A stretch of 64,000 bases of DNA from Anthonomus grandis grandis. Lineage: Eukaryota; Arthropoda; Insecta; Coleoptera; Curculionidae. Shown in pieces: positions 21,862-33,104 of the stretch; within the stretch, counting starts at the first letter, position 1; each line of letters begins with the position of its first letter. The DNA lies in NCBI RefSeq assembly GCF_022605725.1, contig NC_065552.1, positions 15,704,785-15,768,784 of the forward strand, given 5' to 3'. A program made the position numbers and the translations under genes. Under the pieces are notes generated by a model. It worked only from the letters and a program-made list of their open reading frames with translations. It ran no database searches and was not told the DNA's origin.

Positions 21862-23818
21862 TAGTAGTTACTTAATATATTTTTCTTAGTTAGTATCATC
21901 GTATTTAGTGGTGTTGTCTGTAGGTTGCATAAACCGTTTTCATTTAATTTTAATTTGCTGTTCTTATTTTGCAAAGTTAACAAAACCGGCCTTTAGTGTA
22001 AAATGTTTAATAAAGGAAATTTCATTATCAAATCTAATAAATCTATTTTACCTTAAATAAGTACGTAAACAATTTTTTTTTTCTGTTTAGTAATTATGCA
22101 TATGTGATATTTCTTCCGGCATTATTTATTAACTATATACTTTTTAAATTTATTGATGTGTAATACATATTAAAATATGAATTAGTCTAAGAAACATAAG
22201 CATATATCAGCTGTCCTTTTGGTAATATTGTATTTTGGGTCTGCAATTTGTTTTTGCTGAATGTTACAAGAATATATGTGCATAAAATGCACTTAGTAAA
22301 TAAAACTATTTTTGAAAATTTTTGCTAATTTATATTTGTCCAACTAAATACCTCATAGCATTTGTTATGAACGAAAAAAAATCCATTCCATTTTTAAACA
22401 ACATCGATATTTTGACGTGCTCTATCTGCTAAGAGTTTGGCATCTAAGAGTTTGACATCTATTCATTGGACACCATCTCAATCAATGTAATAAGACGAAG
22501 GACGTAGAATGAAAATGAATAAATTTCCTCTACAAAAAAAATATCACAATATTCCTAAATATGAAAAAGAATTAGTTAGGCGTTATGTTTCAATTAAAGA
22601 AGTCGAACCCGTATATTCGACGATATGGCGTAATCTTTTGCCCATCAATCCTCAATAACAAGACACGGCATTTTTACAACATTTTAGCCAGCGTTGATAG
22701 CACCATAAAAAATGCTCGAAAATCGAAACCTATAAAATCTTATAAGTTATAATAAAACTTTTTTATGTTCCAACGCCCGTTCCCATTAGCACATAACTAC
22801 GCGTCACTTTTTATGTCTCACGATGACAACTTATACTCATCCGCTCTAAACAGAGCTAATAAAACTGGTTGTAAATTGCTTTTCTCGCTAGTTATAAATG
22901 TTTGATAAGTTTTCAATTATGAGTAGACTGTAAAAAATTAGTTTTATTACTCATTTGCTACTGTTTGCGTGAATTGTGTACAATGACCTTAAACATTGAA
23001 GATCTATTAAGCCTAATATTGACATTTGCAAAATAGTCGCCCACTCCAAGACGAAAGCCTATGGTCATCTGGACCTATCAAGACATTATTGCAATCTGTT
23101 TTTAAAGCAAACAAATTTACGTCACATTGATTCAAGTGCATAGGTAATAATATTTCAGTAAGAAAGAATAAGTTGACTATCTTATCCGTAATCAAAACTA
23201 TAATGTCGGCAAGGTCGGTAGACAGACGGCTTAAAGATTGAAATTTAATAAATTCCTACATTCAAAAAAGTAGTCCATTTTTCTTTGAGACCTTTTAGTA
23301 GACGTCCTAGTTCGGACGGTAAGGGTACTGAAAGTCAACGGTATCAGTGTATTTGTAAGTAGAAATCAATTCTCGAAGTGGAGTGGCTATGTTTTTTTTT
23401 TCATTACTTTTGTTTGTTTTCATAAAAATTCTCGCTGGCCACATTACTATCTATAGTTGGTATTGATTGGGAACATGAATATGGTAGAGCAGGTACAGTT
23501 TTGGTATATATAAGAGATTTCACTGAATTTTTGGTCTCAAGATGTTATAAAAAATAATCGCTCAGAAATTTTATGAATCCTCTTCAAAGAAAATAGAATA
23601 AAATAGTTATTTATATAACAGGTGTGCAAAATGATCCTTTTTTTTACGAATGGGAAATTTGTCATGAAAGTCCCATGAATAAAAAAAAGCGGATTTTACA
23701 CACATATAATTTTTTTAACTACCAAAGAAAACACTAAGAAAAATTAAAAAATACCAAATTAATTTACACATTAGTGCGTAAAAAACCGTCCACAAAATGT
23801 TTAAGTCAAATTACTTTG
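21862..23818. other. No gene seen
   Basis: AT-rich DNA without recognised coding sequence. Short open frames (for example 23013-23195 minus) have no domain features. Confidence 0.5.
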
Positions 23819-23885
23819 TACGCACTAGTACCTAAAAAAGTCTACTACGCACTTTCTAAAAGACTTTTTTAGACACTAGTGCGTA
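23819..23885. repeat. Imperfect 25-bp inverted repeat
   Basis: Arms 23819-23843 and 23861-23885 pair with two mismatches. The motif TACGCACTAGT recurs in this neighbourhood (23775-23945), suggesting a small foldback repeat. Confidence 0.55.
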
Positions 23886-24149
23886 AAAAGTAAAACCTTA
23901 TAAACTCTGGGAAGTGTATTAAGTAAGTACTTTTACTACGCACGGTAGTAGAAAAAATATTTTACACGTTATATTTATAATCATTGTTGCATACGTATGA
24001 CTTAAATCAAATAATTATTGGGCCGATTTAGAGTGGACTCACTAGTACAATCCTTTTGTATCCCATTTTATGTTGTTATACTAATTTTGTCTTAATTGGT
24101 TTTTTTTTTTTAGATACCTGACTATTTAATAGTTAAATGAAAAGTTAAT

Positions 24150-24510
24150 GGGGACTTTTTTTGACAGTTTTTTGATAGAAAATTATTTTATAGTTGATAC
24201 ACCTCTTGAACGCATTGAGTACATTAACCGTATTAATAAAGGCTTGCAATGTTTAATAAAGACAATACATATTATAAATCTTTATGACTTTCACACACCG
24301 GTAAGAACCTCGAATTATCAAAAAAAAAAGCACATATCAGGTAGATCGCTATCGATACATGGCATACTTTCCAAAATTTTGAGCCTTTTTGATAGGTGTC
24401 CCTCAGGGATCAATTTTAAGGCCACTACTTCATAAATAGATACTAAAATCAAGCAAGTTTCTGTTCACTATTACGCTGACCTCACTCGGTTCTATATATT
24501 TTTTCGTCTA
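24150..24510 (+). pseudogene. Jockey-like reverse transcriptase scrap
   Basis: Spread over two frames are SGRSLSIHG near 24337, GVPQGSILRPL near 24396 and HYYAD-LTRF near 24461. These are the RT palm block before YADD and the YADD block itself, one codon short. Nothing upstream or downstream is recognisable, so this is a roughly 300-bp remnant. Confidence 0.65.
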
Positions 24511-24599
24511 GTTATTTAAAAGGCAAACTAACACATAATCTTAATATTCTTAGGAATGTTTCATTAAATTTGCTTTAACCCTATCTAGAAAATGAAAGA

Positions 24600-25680
24600 A
24601 ACCAGCGGATAGTGAATAAAAATGTCGGTCAATAATGAATATTTTATCGACCTCAAACTTTTTTATCTGAAGTGGCTACCCTAAGTGTGATGCATCATCT
24701 TAACGAGCATACAATTTTCTATTTAACCAAACCGAAAAAATAAAATCGGTTGACGTATAAGTGAATAGTGAGCAAAAATGTAAGGTAATAAAAAAAAATA
24801 TCAACTTAAACTTTGGTAGGTCAAATGGTTGCCGCTAGTGTCACACATTATTTTAAATGGCAAACAATTTTCCACCTTACTTATGGTAACGAAATCACAC
24901 TCCTTAAAAATACAATATATCCTTTAATTGTCCAATCTTTAGAAAACCAAGTGGATGAAAATGGTGTTAGGATACAAGATGAAAATAATTTGTATTTCCA
25001 ATAAGTCAAGCTTCCTGGCACTACGATTTGAGAGTTTGAGAGTGGCTTAATAAACGGTTTCCAAAGATACTAGCAGGCGTGGTGCAATTCAATAGCTTGC
25101 ATGTTCGCCAGACTTAACATCACTAGATTTTTTCCTTTGACGGTATTTAAAAAGCAAAGTTTATAAAACCACACCTGAAAAAATTATTGATTGAAAGGAT
25201 CAATTCGATCCTTGCAGTCAATAATATCGATGCTCGCAAATGTAGCAATATTAGTGAACAAACACTTGCCAATGTTTGTAAGGAATTTCAAAATAGACTT
25301 TATTTTTGTCTGGTGAATAACGGAGCACATTTTAAGCATTTAATAAAATAAATTCAGTGAACTGATCAAATTGTTTATTTTAAACAACTTTTTACACCCT
25401 TACTGTTTGTTAGTCTATATATATAGGATAACCGTTTGACATGCTAAAGAATGACGTTGATAAAAATATTCCTAATATAATAATAAATTACCAAAGATTT
25501 TTGGTTACTATTCGCTGGTACGTCAACCGAGTTAATTTGTTGACACTGTTGAATAGATATTTTAATGCTGCTTACAATGATGTGTTACATGATGGGGGTT
25601 CCTATTTGACATATCAAAGTGAGGTTAGCTGGAGATAAGGAGGTGAATGACGGAACTTTGTTAAATACTAAATACAAACA
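24600..25680 (+). pseudogene. Degraded mariner-like transposase and terminal fragments
   Basis: A plus-strand transposase C-terminal half is readable from about 24813 to 25350: KWQTIFHL, VDENGVRIQDENNLYFQ, then past a stop VREWLNK-like, LTSLDFF-like near 25117, and NVCKEFQNRLYFCLVNNGAHFKHL at the end. Around it are end fragments of the same family: 24605-24720, 24770-24850, and 25427-25680 in reverse orientation. The last matches the outer arms of mariner C at 34.3-35.8 kb. Several partial copies seem to have collapsed here. Confidence 0.7.
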
Positions 25681-25689
25681 CTTATACAG

Positions 25690-26002
25690 TCTCAAGCAGT
25701 GTGGATTAAGATGTAGATTTGACATTTCCAAGTCATCTGAAGTAATATTCTATTTTTAGGCTATTACAAAATACTTAATTAATTTAGAAAGCGCTATGTA
25801 CTAGTTTAGTACTATCGCAATTTAATTCAATATCGCACTCTTACGTTAATCTTAAAATCTTATTATTTAATTATAATTAAATTATTATTGATGATAATAT
25901 TATCGGACAACTAATAAATACAAGATAAAAACTGAAAATTAAGGTCAAGATACCGAAACTTTTATAAAAGGTTTATTTTAAAATGCAAAAAATTTCTTTT
26001 AA
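25690..26002. other. No gene seen
   Basis: AT-rich spacer, nothing recognised. Confidence 0.55.
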
Positions 26003-26197
26003 TACACTCATCGGCAAAAGTATGGCACCGCTACTATTTTATAAATTTGAAATTTAATAGCAATATTGCAACTAGGCATTTGGAAGCATTAAGAAATTTC
26101 TACAAATCAAAATCAGTCAACATAAACATTCAATAAATATTTTTGGACTATTTGCAAACTCTTGTTAGCAAGGCTTTTTTTTCTGTATTACAGTATA

Positions 26198-27913
26198 CAG
26201 ATATAATCATTCAAACCTCGCCTATAGAAAATAGTCTATGAGCTGAAGCGAGAGGGGACATATGGAGTACGCATGAGACAGACAGAGGGAACAATACATG
26301 CCGTTTCCAAATTAATACTTTTGGCAACATTGATATTTCTGCCGCACGGCTCTCCGCTGCTCATCGAAAAACGAGACTATTCTTATCCCCACCACACTGC
26401 ACCGCCGATATGAGATTGCATTTTAAACGTTTAACGTTATTTTTATTCCTAGCTTCCTGCTTAATCAGCAAAGATTAAATTTAAAATCGCTCGCTATTTT
26501 CTTGTAAAATGTGTTCTCTTGAGGAAAAAAAGTAAATTATTAAGTGGTATTAGGCCGGCAGTTCTGTCGATGAAATATCAGGCAGAATTGGATTCACGTT
26601 CGAAAATCGGCCCATTTCCATACGCAGCACAATTTTTGCAATTATCCATAGGTTTGAAACCTTTGGGTGCTTGCAAAATTGCAGGAAATGCTACGCAAAT
26701 GCAACCTGTTGTTAGACTACTAGGCAAAAAAAGGGAGCTTCGAGAGGTTAATGTTTGTGCTGTTGCTGAAATCAACTTTCCTTGCAATAGTACAACCACT
26801 GCCAAAGAAACGGGTATTGAGCGTTTAAGGGTTAGAAGAATTTTAAAAAGAAATAAGTACAAGTGCTATAAGTTGCAAAAAACCCAAAAAAATTTCTCCC
26901 ACAGGACCATGAGAGACGGATAGAATTTTGCCATGAAGTATTAAAAAGGGCAAATCGGGACGAAATGTTTATTAGTAACATTTTGTTTTCAGATGAGTCC
27001 TCTTTCTCTATTTGTGGTAAACATAATGCGTCCATTACAGTGGGTTATTCGAGGGAAAATAAGCACATAAGCATACCAACACGTACACAATACACTCAAA
27101 AGTTCTTTAATGTATGGGCTGGCATTTTAGATAATTCAATTATAGGCCCTTTTTTATCGATGGAAACCTTAATGCCAACAAATACCCTAGTCTTTTGAGG
27201 GCTCAATATCAATTTAGAACAAGTTTGGTTTCAACAGGATGGTTGTCCCGCTAATAACACATTAGTGGTACGTCAATTTCTCGAAACGTCTTTCCCTAAT
27301 CAAACAGTCAGTGGAAACGGTACTACTAAATGGCCCGCCAGAAACCCCGATTTAGCCCTCAATGATTTTTTTCTTTGGGAATACCTAAAAGAACAAATTT
27401 ATAGACACGAAAATGAACGGGCTACTAATTTAGAAGAGCTTTGTGTTAAAATTAGGCAAGCATTTAATAGTATCTCTATTGAAATGTTGTCGAACACGAG
27501 AAGGTCGTTTTATGATCGATTGACGTACTGCACTGCTAAACAGGGTGGCCTTTTTGAACCTGACATATGATAATTTTAATTTAATATTATCAAATTTACT
27601 TAATTTTTTGCTTTATTTTGAATTATTTTTTTATTTCCTGTCCAATATTTAGTTAGTTTATGTTTACAACATTATTGCAGTCGGTTTTTAGTTTATTTTT
27701 TGCTGTTAGGACAGCCAGCAGCAAAGACTCAAACGAAATATTTTTTTTTTTTTAATTTGGCACAGAGCAGTACATTCCCACTTGAACGTCTTAAGAATAC
27801 TGAAAGGGTTTCGGGCTTCGGCGGTGTCCGCTGCTTGGAGTATGTTGTCACAACGTTGCCAGACCTACCGCGATATATAATTCCTATAGGCGAAGTTAGA
27901 ATGATCATATCTG
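26198..27913 (+). mobile_element. Mariner-like element nested in the Tc1 element
   Basis: TA duplications (26196-26197 and 27914-27915) flank a 1716-bp element. Its ends both read CAGATATRATCATTC and then continue with TCGCCTATAG, about 30 bp with three mismatches. Its ends and protein are diverged from mariners A, B and D. It lies upstream of the Tc1-like transposase start, so it split that element's 5' region. Confidence 0.92.
26519..27570 (+). pseudogene. Mariner-like transposase (DD41D variant), broken
   Basis: The N-terminal part is scrambled by frameshifts. TTTAKETGIERLRVRRILKR (near 26796) is the second helix-turn-helix. LFSDESSFSICGKHNA (near 26985) carries the first Asp and FFNVWAGILDNSIIGPF follows. 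A stop at 27196-27198 breaks the frame before WFQQDGCPANN (second Asp). NPDLALNDFF gives the third Asp at the DD41D spacing, although the usual SPDL-SPLD is altered to NPDL-ALND. The C-terminus, RRSFYDRLTYC through GGLFEPDI and TGA at 27568-27570, is intact. The altered motif and ends mark a separate lineage. Confidence 0.88.
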
Positions 27914-27949
27914 TATGAGTTAATCTATGTTAAAAGTAGGGAATAGTGA

Positions 27950-28880
27950 AAAAATTTACTGGAGCTGAAATTTCGGCGTTTACAAGGGCAAAAATGATTA
28001 CTTTACACCAAAAAGGTTTATCGCGGCATCAAATTGCTGCTCGTTGAAATATTGATAGTATTATTAGATATTATATTAGTATTATTAAATATTGTTATTC
28101 AAAGATTTAAAGAAACGGGCGATGTTGCTTCGCGAGCTAGAAGTGCTTCAGTGAGCAAAAAGATCGTTATCTTGCTCAATATGCACATAGAAACTGCTCA
28201 TCTCCTATTAGAGTGGTAAAATTTCAGTTTCAACGCATGAACAATCGTGTTATATCAAGTCGTACGGTTTCAGAAGACTTATTAATATTGGACATTATCT
28301 CAGGCGGCCATTGATAGTACCACAATTAAATCACCAACAAAGACAAGTATCTTCATATGGGCTAGGTAGGGAGACAACATCGTCTTAATACTGCTCTTGA
28401 AGTTGCTCCATATCAAGGTCTTAGTGAAATATTTTGGGATGGAGGAATTTTTTACAATCTAGGCACAGAAATCATTCACATTCCACAAATAATGAAAGTG
28501 CATTTTTACTTGGAAAATGTCATAAAGCCTGTTATTTATCCATTAAGGCAAGAGATCGGCAACAATTTTGTCTTGATGAACGATAACACCCATTCGCATA
28601 GAGCTACGATAGTTCAAATGGCATTAAATGAAGCTGAAATACCAGATTAGATTGGCCGCCACTGTCGTCGGATGTGTATTCCCATTGAACATATTTGGGA
28701 CTACCTCTCTAGAGCCATTAACCGTAGAAATAATCCACGAAGAAGCCGCCAAGAGCTTATTTTAGCAGCTCAAGAAGAATGGGTTAATTTTCCACAGGAC
28801 ACTATTAATAATATTATAATTGGCAGGCAGCGTAGAGTTGGGACCTTAATTAGTAGTCGAAGAAACAATACTAGCTGTTA
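27950..28880 (+). pseudogene. Tc1-like transposase, heavily damaged
   Basis: FTGAEISAFTRAKMITLHQKG near 27960 begins the paired-like DNA-binding domain and is followed by RFKETGDVASRARS. Further on come an ISSRTVS block near 28250, IFWDGGIFYN near 28432, VLMNDNTHSHRA near 28572 (second Asp region) and IEHIWDYL near 28683, which contains the Glu. The end, RRVGTLISSRRNNT then TAA, is preserved. Most of the first catalytic block is lost. A GC-type Tc1 C-terminal tail follows to the right TIR. Confidence 0.8.
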
Positions 28881-29520
28881 ATTGGACAATGTTTACATTA
28901 AGTTTTTGAAGATTTATTACTTTTCTGTTTTCCTTAAACATTAATTTATTAATGTAATTGTTATTACTTTAAAAAAAAATATCTTTATCCAAAAACATTT
29001 TGCTGTGCCTTTTTTCATGTACATTTGTCCAATCATCCTTCCAGATTCTTTTTGCAAAAGTATTTAACTTAATGCGTATGTCACAATAAAAAATAAATAG
29101 GAGATGTAAGACTTTTGCCGTTACAGATAAAATATGCTTAACAGTAATAGAAAATTATCAGACAACATTTGTGGCATAACTTTCAAGCTTTTAAAAATGC
29201 CTTAGCAGCTGTTCATCAATTTAATGCTAATCAATTTAGGTCATAATATCAATATAAGGTTATATCACTTTAGGTTTACCAATCTCTTTAACTCAATTTC
29301 ACTGATTAGTTAATTTTTATATTAGTATTGTTTAAATTTGACAAATTACGGACAACGTTTTTTCAGTTCCAGATAATTTTTGAATTATATCGCATTTTTA
29401 TTTTTTTTTTCTAAAAGGAAACCTTTATTAAAAATTGGTTGCATACTTAAAATAAAGTATTTAATATTAGTTTGCCTTTTCACCTAACTTTTTTGTTTTT
29501 TTCATTAATTAATGAAGTTT

Positions 29521-31125
29521 AATGTCCCTAAAGTGAAATGAAAAAAATGTGTCTCAGGGTTAAGATTCCAAACAAAACTAATTTTATTTCAGAAGTGCCG
29601 ACGTTTTGGCCTTTAGTTAAGCCATCTTCTAACACGCTACAGTTTTCAATAGTTAAATAAACCAATAAATGAATAAATAAATAAATTAAAACAATAAATA
29701 AAAAAAACTATAATAATGTATAAAGTTACAGGTAGATGATACCATTTTAGCCTATCCTCATGAAAATATTCCCACCTTTTAACTTTCTTTAATAAATACT
29801 AATTACATCTTCAAATCACTATGGCGTGGTGTAATAAACCGACAGCTTTTGGGAGAATGAATAACTAACTATCTGCCTTCTTATGCCACAGTCTACAATT
29901 CTGCAATAGTCAAGGGTTTACATTGCATACCATGTCCCATTAGTAATTCAGAATTTCACGAAAAGAATACAATAATAATTAAGAATTTACCCAAACAAAA
30001 CAATTATCCTACTTCCTTTGTGAATATAATTTTTACCAATTTTCATATAAATAAGCAAGTTTCTTGCTTCACAGAATGTGAACAAGTAAAATATTTTTAG
30101 TTTCTGTTCATCAAAGGACTTTTTAATAGATGGAGAAATACTATCATGAAAAAAGCACCCAATGTTAAACTTGTATTTTATAATACAAAATTAATAGGCT
30201 CTATTTTTACTAAATCAAAAGACCCTATCCCTAAACAACTATCTTCTAAGTTAATTTACAAGGTTGACTGTTGTAACTGTAGTAAGATTTATAATGGATA
30301 AATTAGACAATCCATCAAAAGCATCATTACAAATGAGTGAGCACAAGTACGATTGCAATATAATCCACAAAGATAAAAAGGAAAATATGGCTTTGATACA
30401 ACATAATTTTTCATTACGTCATAATTTTGATTTTTTTTTAAGTTAAGATCTTGTATAGGGAAGTAATTTTTTTCAAGCGAATTGTTATTCTTTAAAATTT
30501 GATTCATTTATACAAACAACATAGTAAAGTGTAGAACAGACACCCAAAACTTTAGTACCTAATATCAGTTGATGTGCATCTATAAAATGCAGGGTCGTAA
30601 TTCTTATTACACAATAAAACAAAATTTCCTATCTTCTCAAAATTTCGCTTATAAGATTCTCGCTAAAAACATTCAGAGATATGGTATCACTGGTGCATAG
30701 CTCGATGGATTTCAAATGCAGTCAAAAGCTTTTGAGTGTATTTGCGAGCTGTTTTGTTTTGTCCTTTAAATTGTGGTGTTTTTTTATTTTTTTTAACGAA
30801 TGTTGATGTAAAGACCAACACTTCATAATATTTTCTTATTTTATAAGTATACTTAATACTATTTTTTGCTGTACATATTCACAATTAAAAAACTTGCCTT
30901 CTCCTCTTCTTTTTTATTTTGTTTGTAAATTACAATCTATATAAATATGATGTAGACATAAAAAATATTACTGTTTTTTATTTAATGTTTTAATTAATTT
31001 ATTTATTTATTTAACTATAACATGTCATTAACAGACCTAAAGATGGCGGAAATAAAGGTCAAAATGTCGTCATTTCTTCTGAAATAAAATCAGTTTTATT
31101 TGAAGTCCTAAACTTGTGACACTTT
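29521..31125 (+). mobile_element. Penelope-like element with inverted flanks
   Basis: A roughly 100-170-bp sequence at 29521-29690 (minus orientation) reappears at 30985-31125 (plus orientation). Both contain GATGGC, a short hairpin region, AAA-CGTC or AAATGTC, TTCTGAAATAAAAT and then GAGACAC or GTGACAC. Between them lies the C-terminal part of a Penelope-like polymerase with a GIY-YIG nuclease. Inverted terminal copies of the Penelope 'pseudo-LTR' are usual for this class. The copy is 5'-truncated, since no RT domain is present. Confidence 0.82.
29850..30540 (+). pseudogene. Penelope-like GIY-YIG endonuclease region
   Basis: The plus strand gives FIKGLFNRWRNTIMKKAP near 30108, VKLVFYNTKLIGSIFTKSKD near 30166, and then the nuclease start: LIYKVDCCNCSKIYNG near 30255, whose paired Cys and KIY-G pattern corresponds to the GIY-YIG domain with its CxC insertion. 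RQSIKS and a frame-shifted EHKYDCNIIHKDKKEN follow, and HNFSLRHNFDF ends the domain. At least one frameshift and stops near 30150 and 30298 disable it. The enzyme class nicks target DNA for target-primed reverse transcription. Confidence 0.8.
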
Positions 31126-31557
31126 CTTTCCTTTTTTTTCAATAATATTTAATTATAGAAATATATTCATTTCACCTTATTAACTTCTATCAATTTTCAT
31201 TAATTTTTTTTTCTACTTATTATATATTCTTGTTAGGTTTTTTATTTAGAATTTAATAATTTAATCCTTTACCACAAGCTTATTTTTTAATTGATAGTCA
31301 CATTATATGGGTATATAATTTTTAGTAAAGTTAATAAACATTTGTATATGTCAATATTGATTTTGTTTTAATTATTTGAAAACATTAGTATTATTTAATT
31401 TTGTTTATTTTTTCAACTAGTAAATAATTTATTAACGGTTTTTTTTTAGTTTTAAAAACATTAGATATAATGTTTTTTGTATCTATTTATTTTAAACACT
31501 TTGCATTATGTTTCGATTAGAAATATTTCTTATTGAGAGCATCAAGTACATTTACTT
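31126..31557. other. Intron-like AT-rich sequence
   Basis: No coding seen. On the minus strand it lies directly downstream of a splice donor and is therefore probably the start of an intron of the gene whose exon is at 31560-32221. Confidence 0.55.
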
Positions 31558-31559
31558 AC

Positions 31560-32221
31560 CTTGCAAAAAAAGCAGCGGCAGCACTAGCTTGAGCTAAATT
31601 ATTACCAACAGTATTTACAGCGTAAACATATTTAGTTTCCGCGTATACTCCGAATAAACCAGCACTGTCACACACTAAGTTTTGCTGATGATAGGCCATT
31701 CCTCTAAGCTGTGGAATGGCATGTGGACCGTTTACCATAAATGGGCTAGTATTAAGAGCTTGAGGACTTAAAGTTATCGGATTCTTAGCCACGACTGGCT
31801 GAATATTCTTTTGTTTAACATTTCTAGAAGCGCTTTGCGGCAATTTACTTTTACTGGCGCTTCTTGTACTAGGAAGCGCCTTTGACGAAGTTTCAAGAGG
31901 CATATTTTTGGCGCGCGAATTAAGAGCAATCTTTGGGCGCGTGATACGTCGCGAAACGGCTCCGGGATTCTCCGGGTTTGCTCCGGTTAACGTTGCGGTA
32001 GGCACTGATAGAGTTCCGTGTTTCGAGCGTCCATTCAGGGCCGCCGAAGAGGTCTGATGCTCCCACTCTCGGTCGTGTACTCTTCCGCAAGAAGAAGTCT
32101 TCGTTGTCGCCGTGGTCGTCAGGTGGTGAGGATTGTTAATTTGTTGATGAGGTTGGCCATTCATGTTACGTTCATATGCAGACGGCACGTAGTCGGTTTT
32201 TTTAATTAGATCTAGGTCAAC
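31560..32221 (-). CDS. Internal exon of an unidentified host gene
   Basis: On the minus strand the 662-bp block is open throughout and bordered by an acceptor (pyrimidine-rich TTTATTTCTTCCAG ending at 32222) and a donor (GCAAG then GTAAGT at 31559). It starts VDLDLIKKTDYVPSAYERN, has Gln-, His- and Thr-rich low-complexity sequence, a basic Ser/Arg/Lys-rich middle, and ends LFGVYAETKYVYAVNTVG then a SAAAAFFAR run. The exon begins in phase 0 and leaves two bases at its end. Its G+C content is well above that of the surroundings. No transposon motif is present. The composition suggests a partly disordered nuclear or regulatory protein, but I do not recognise the family. Flanking exons are outside the visible match. 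Confidence 0.75.
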
Positions 32222-33096
32222 CTGGAAGAAATAAAAATAGGACGTAATAAAGCATGGACCTTTAAATTATTTAAAATTTATAGCATTCCTAGCGATCCCA
32301 GATAAATCCGGGTATTTGTATTGACTAGAATCTTTTTTAGACTATCAATTGTATGTAGCAGTATAATAATATATAAATATATTTTAACAAAATTATTACA
32401 TAATTAGAATTTCCACACATATTCCTAATGTAAATTGTATTTTGGTAAACACATTTTATATAGATTTATAAACATTTCGGTAAATTAAAAGAAATGCACA
32501 TAAAGTTTCAGTGAAGACATGCTTTGCACATTATAAGACACATTTATGAGTAGGGCCATGAAATATTAAAGCATAGTTTTTAATTAATTTTGATAAAGTT
32601 TTATAATTCTTGATACATTTTTTATAGCTACTTAGCGCATTGATAAATTTGGATTCTAAAAACGTAGCAAATCATTTAATGCAATTGAGGTTAATATATA
32701 AACAATTTTGGAGCACTTTTAGTTGTATATAATTTCATGCACAATATATTTTACTCTGTCGTTTTTTTTTCAGGTAAATAGGCATACAGACTAATAATAT
32801 AGAAACCGACATTAAACATTTCAGAGTAGTAAAGACATTGAGTTTAGTATGTTTTGTCTTTTTTTCATATTTTCACTTTAAATACACAATTTTGTATAAA
32901 ATCTAATTAATATAAGTTATTTCAATGCAGACACCCGCCAACTAAAAGTCCCTACCTTAATCCAGACTCAATTTGTTATTTGTATATCAAAACTAAAAAA
33001 TTTCTAACTAAAATAGCATGAATTTGAGAACGTATATATCAGATTCCTACATTTTTAATAAGTAGTAAACAAAGTAGTGCTCTTTTCATTTAAATC
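32222..33096. other. Intron-like AT-rich sequence
   Basis: This would be upstream intron of the minus-strand exon. Nothing coding is seen. Confidence 0.5.
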
Positions 33097-33104
33097 ATTA
33101 TACC

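Larger units (their letters stand above)
26005..29126 (+). mobile_element. Tc1-like element interrupted by a mariner
   Basis: The left end (from 26005, next to TA) reads CACTCATCGGCAAAAGTATGG. The right end (about 29100-29126) complements to CGGCAAAAGTCTTACATC. These match over the ten-base CGGCAAAAGT core and are typical of Tc1-like ends. A complete mariner (26198-27913) sits between the left end and the transposase. Removing it leaves about 1.4 kb, a normal Tc1 length. The right boundary is approximate. Confidence 0.75.

Noticed and set aside
26578..27035. Two overlapping minus-strand frames (94 and 67 codons)
   Set aside because: Antisense of the nested mariner transposase.
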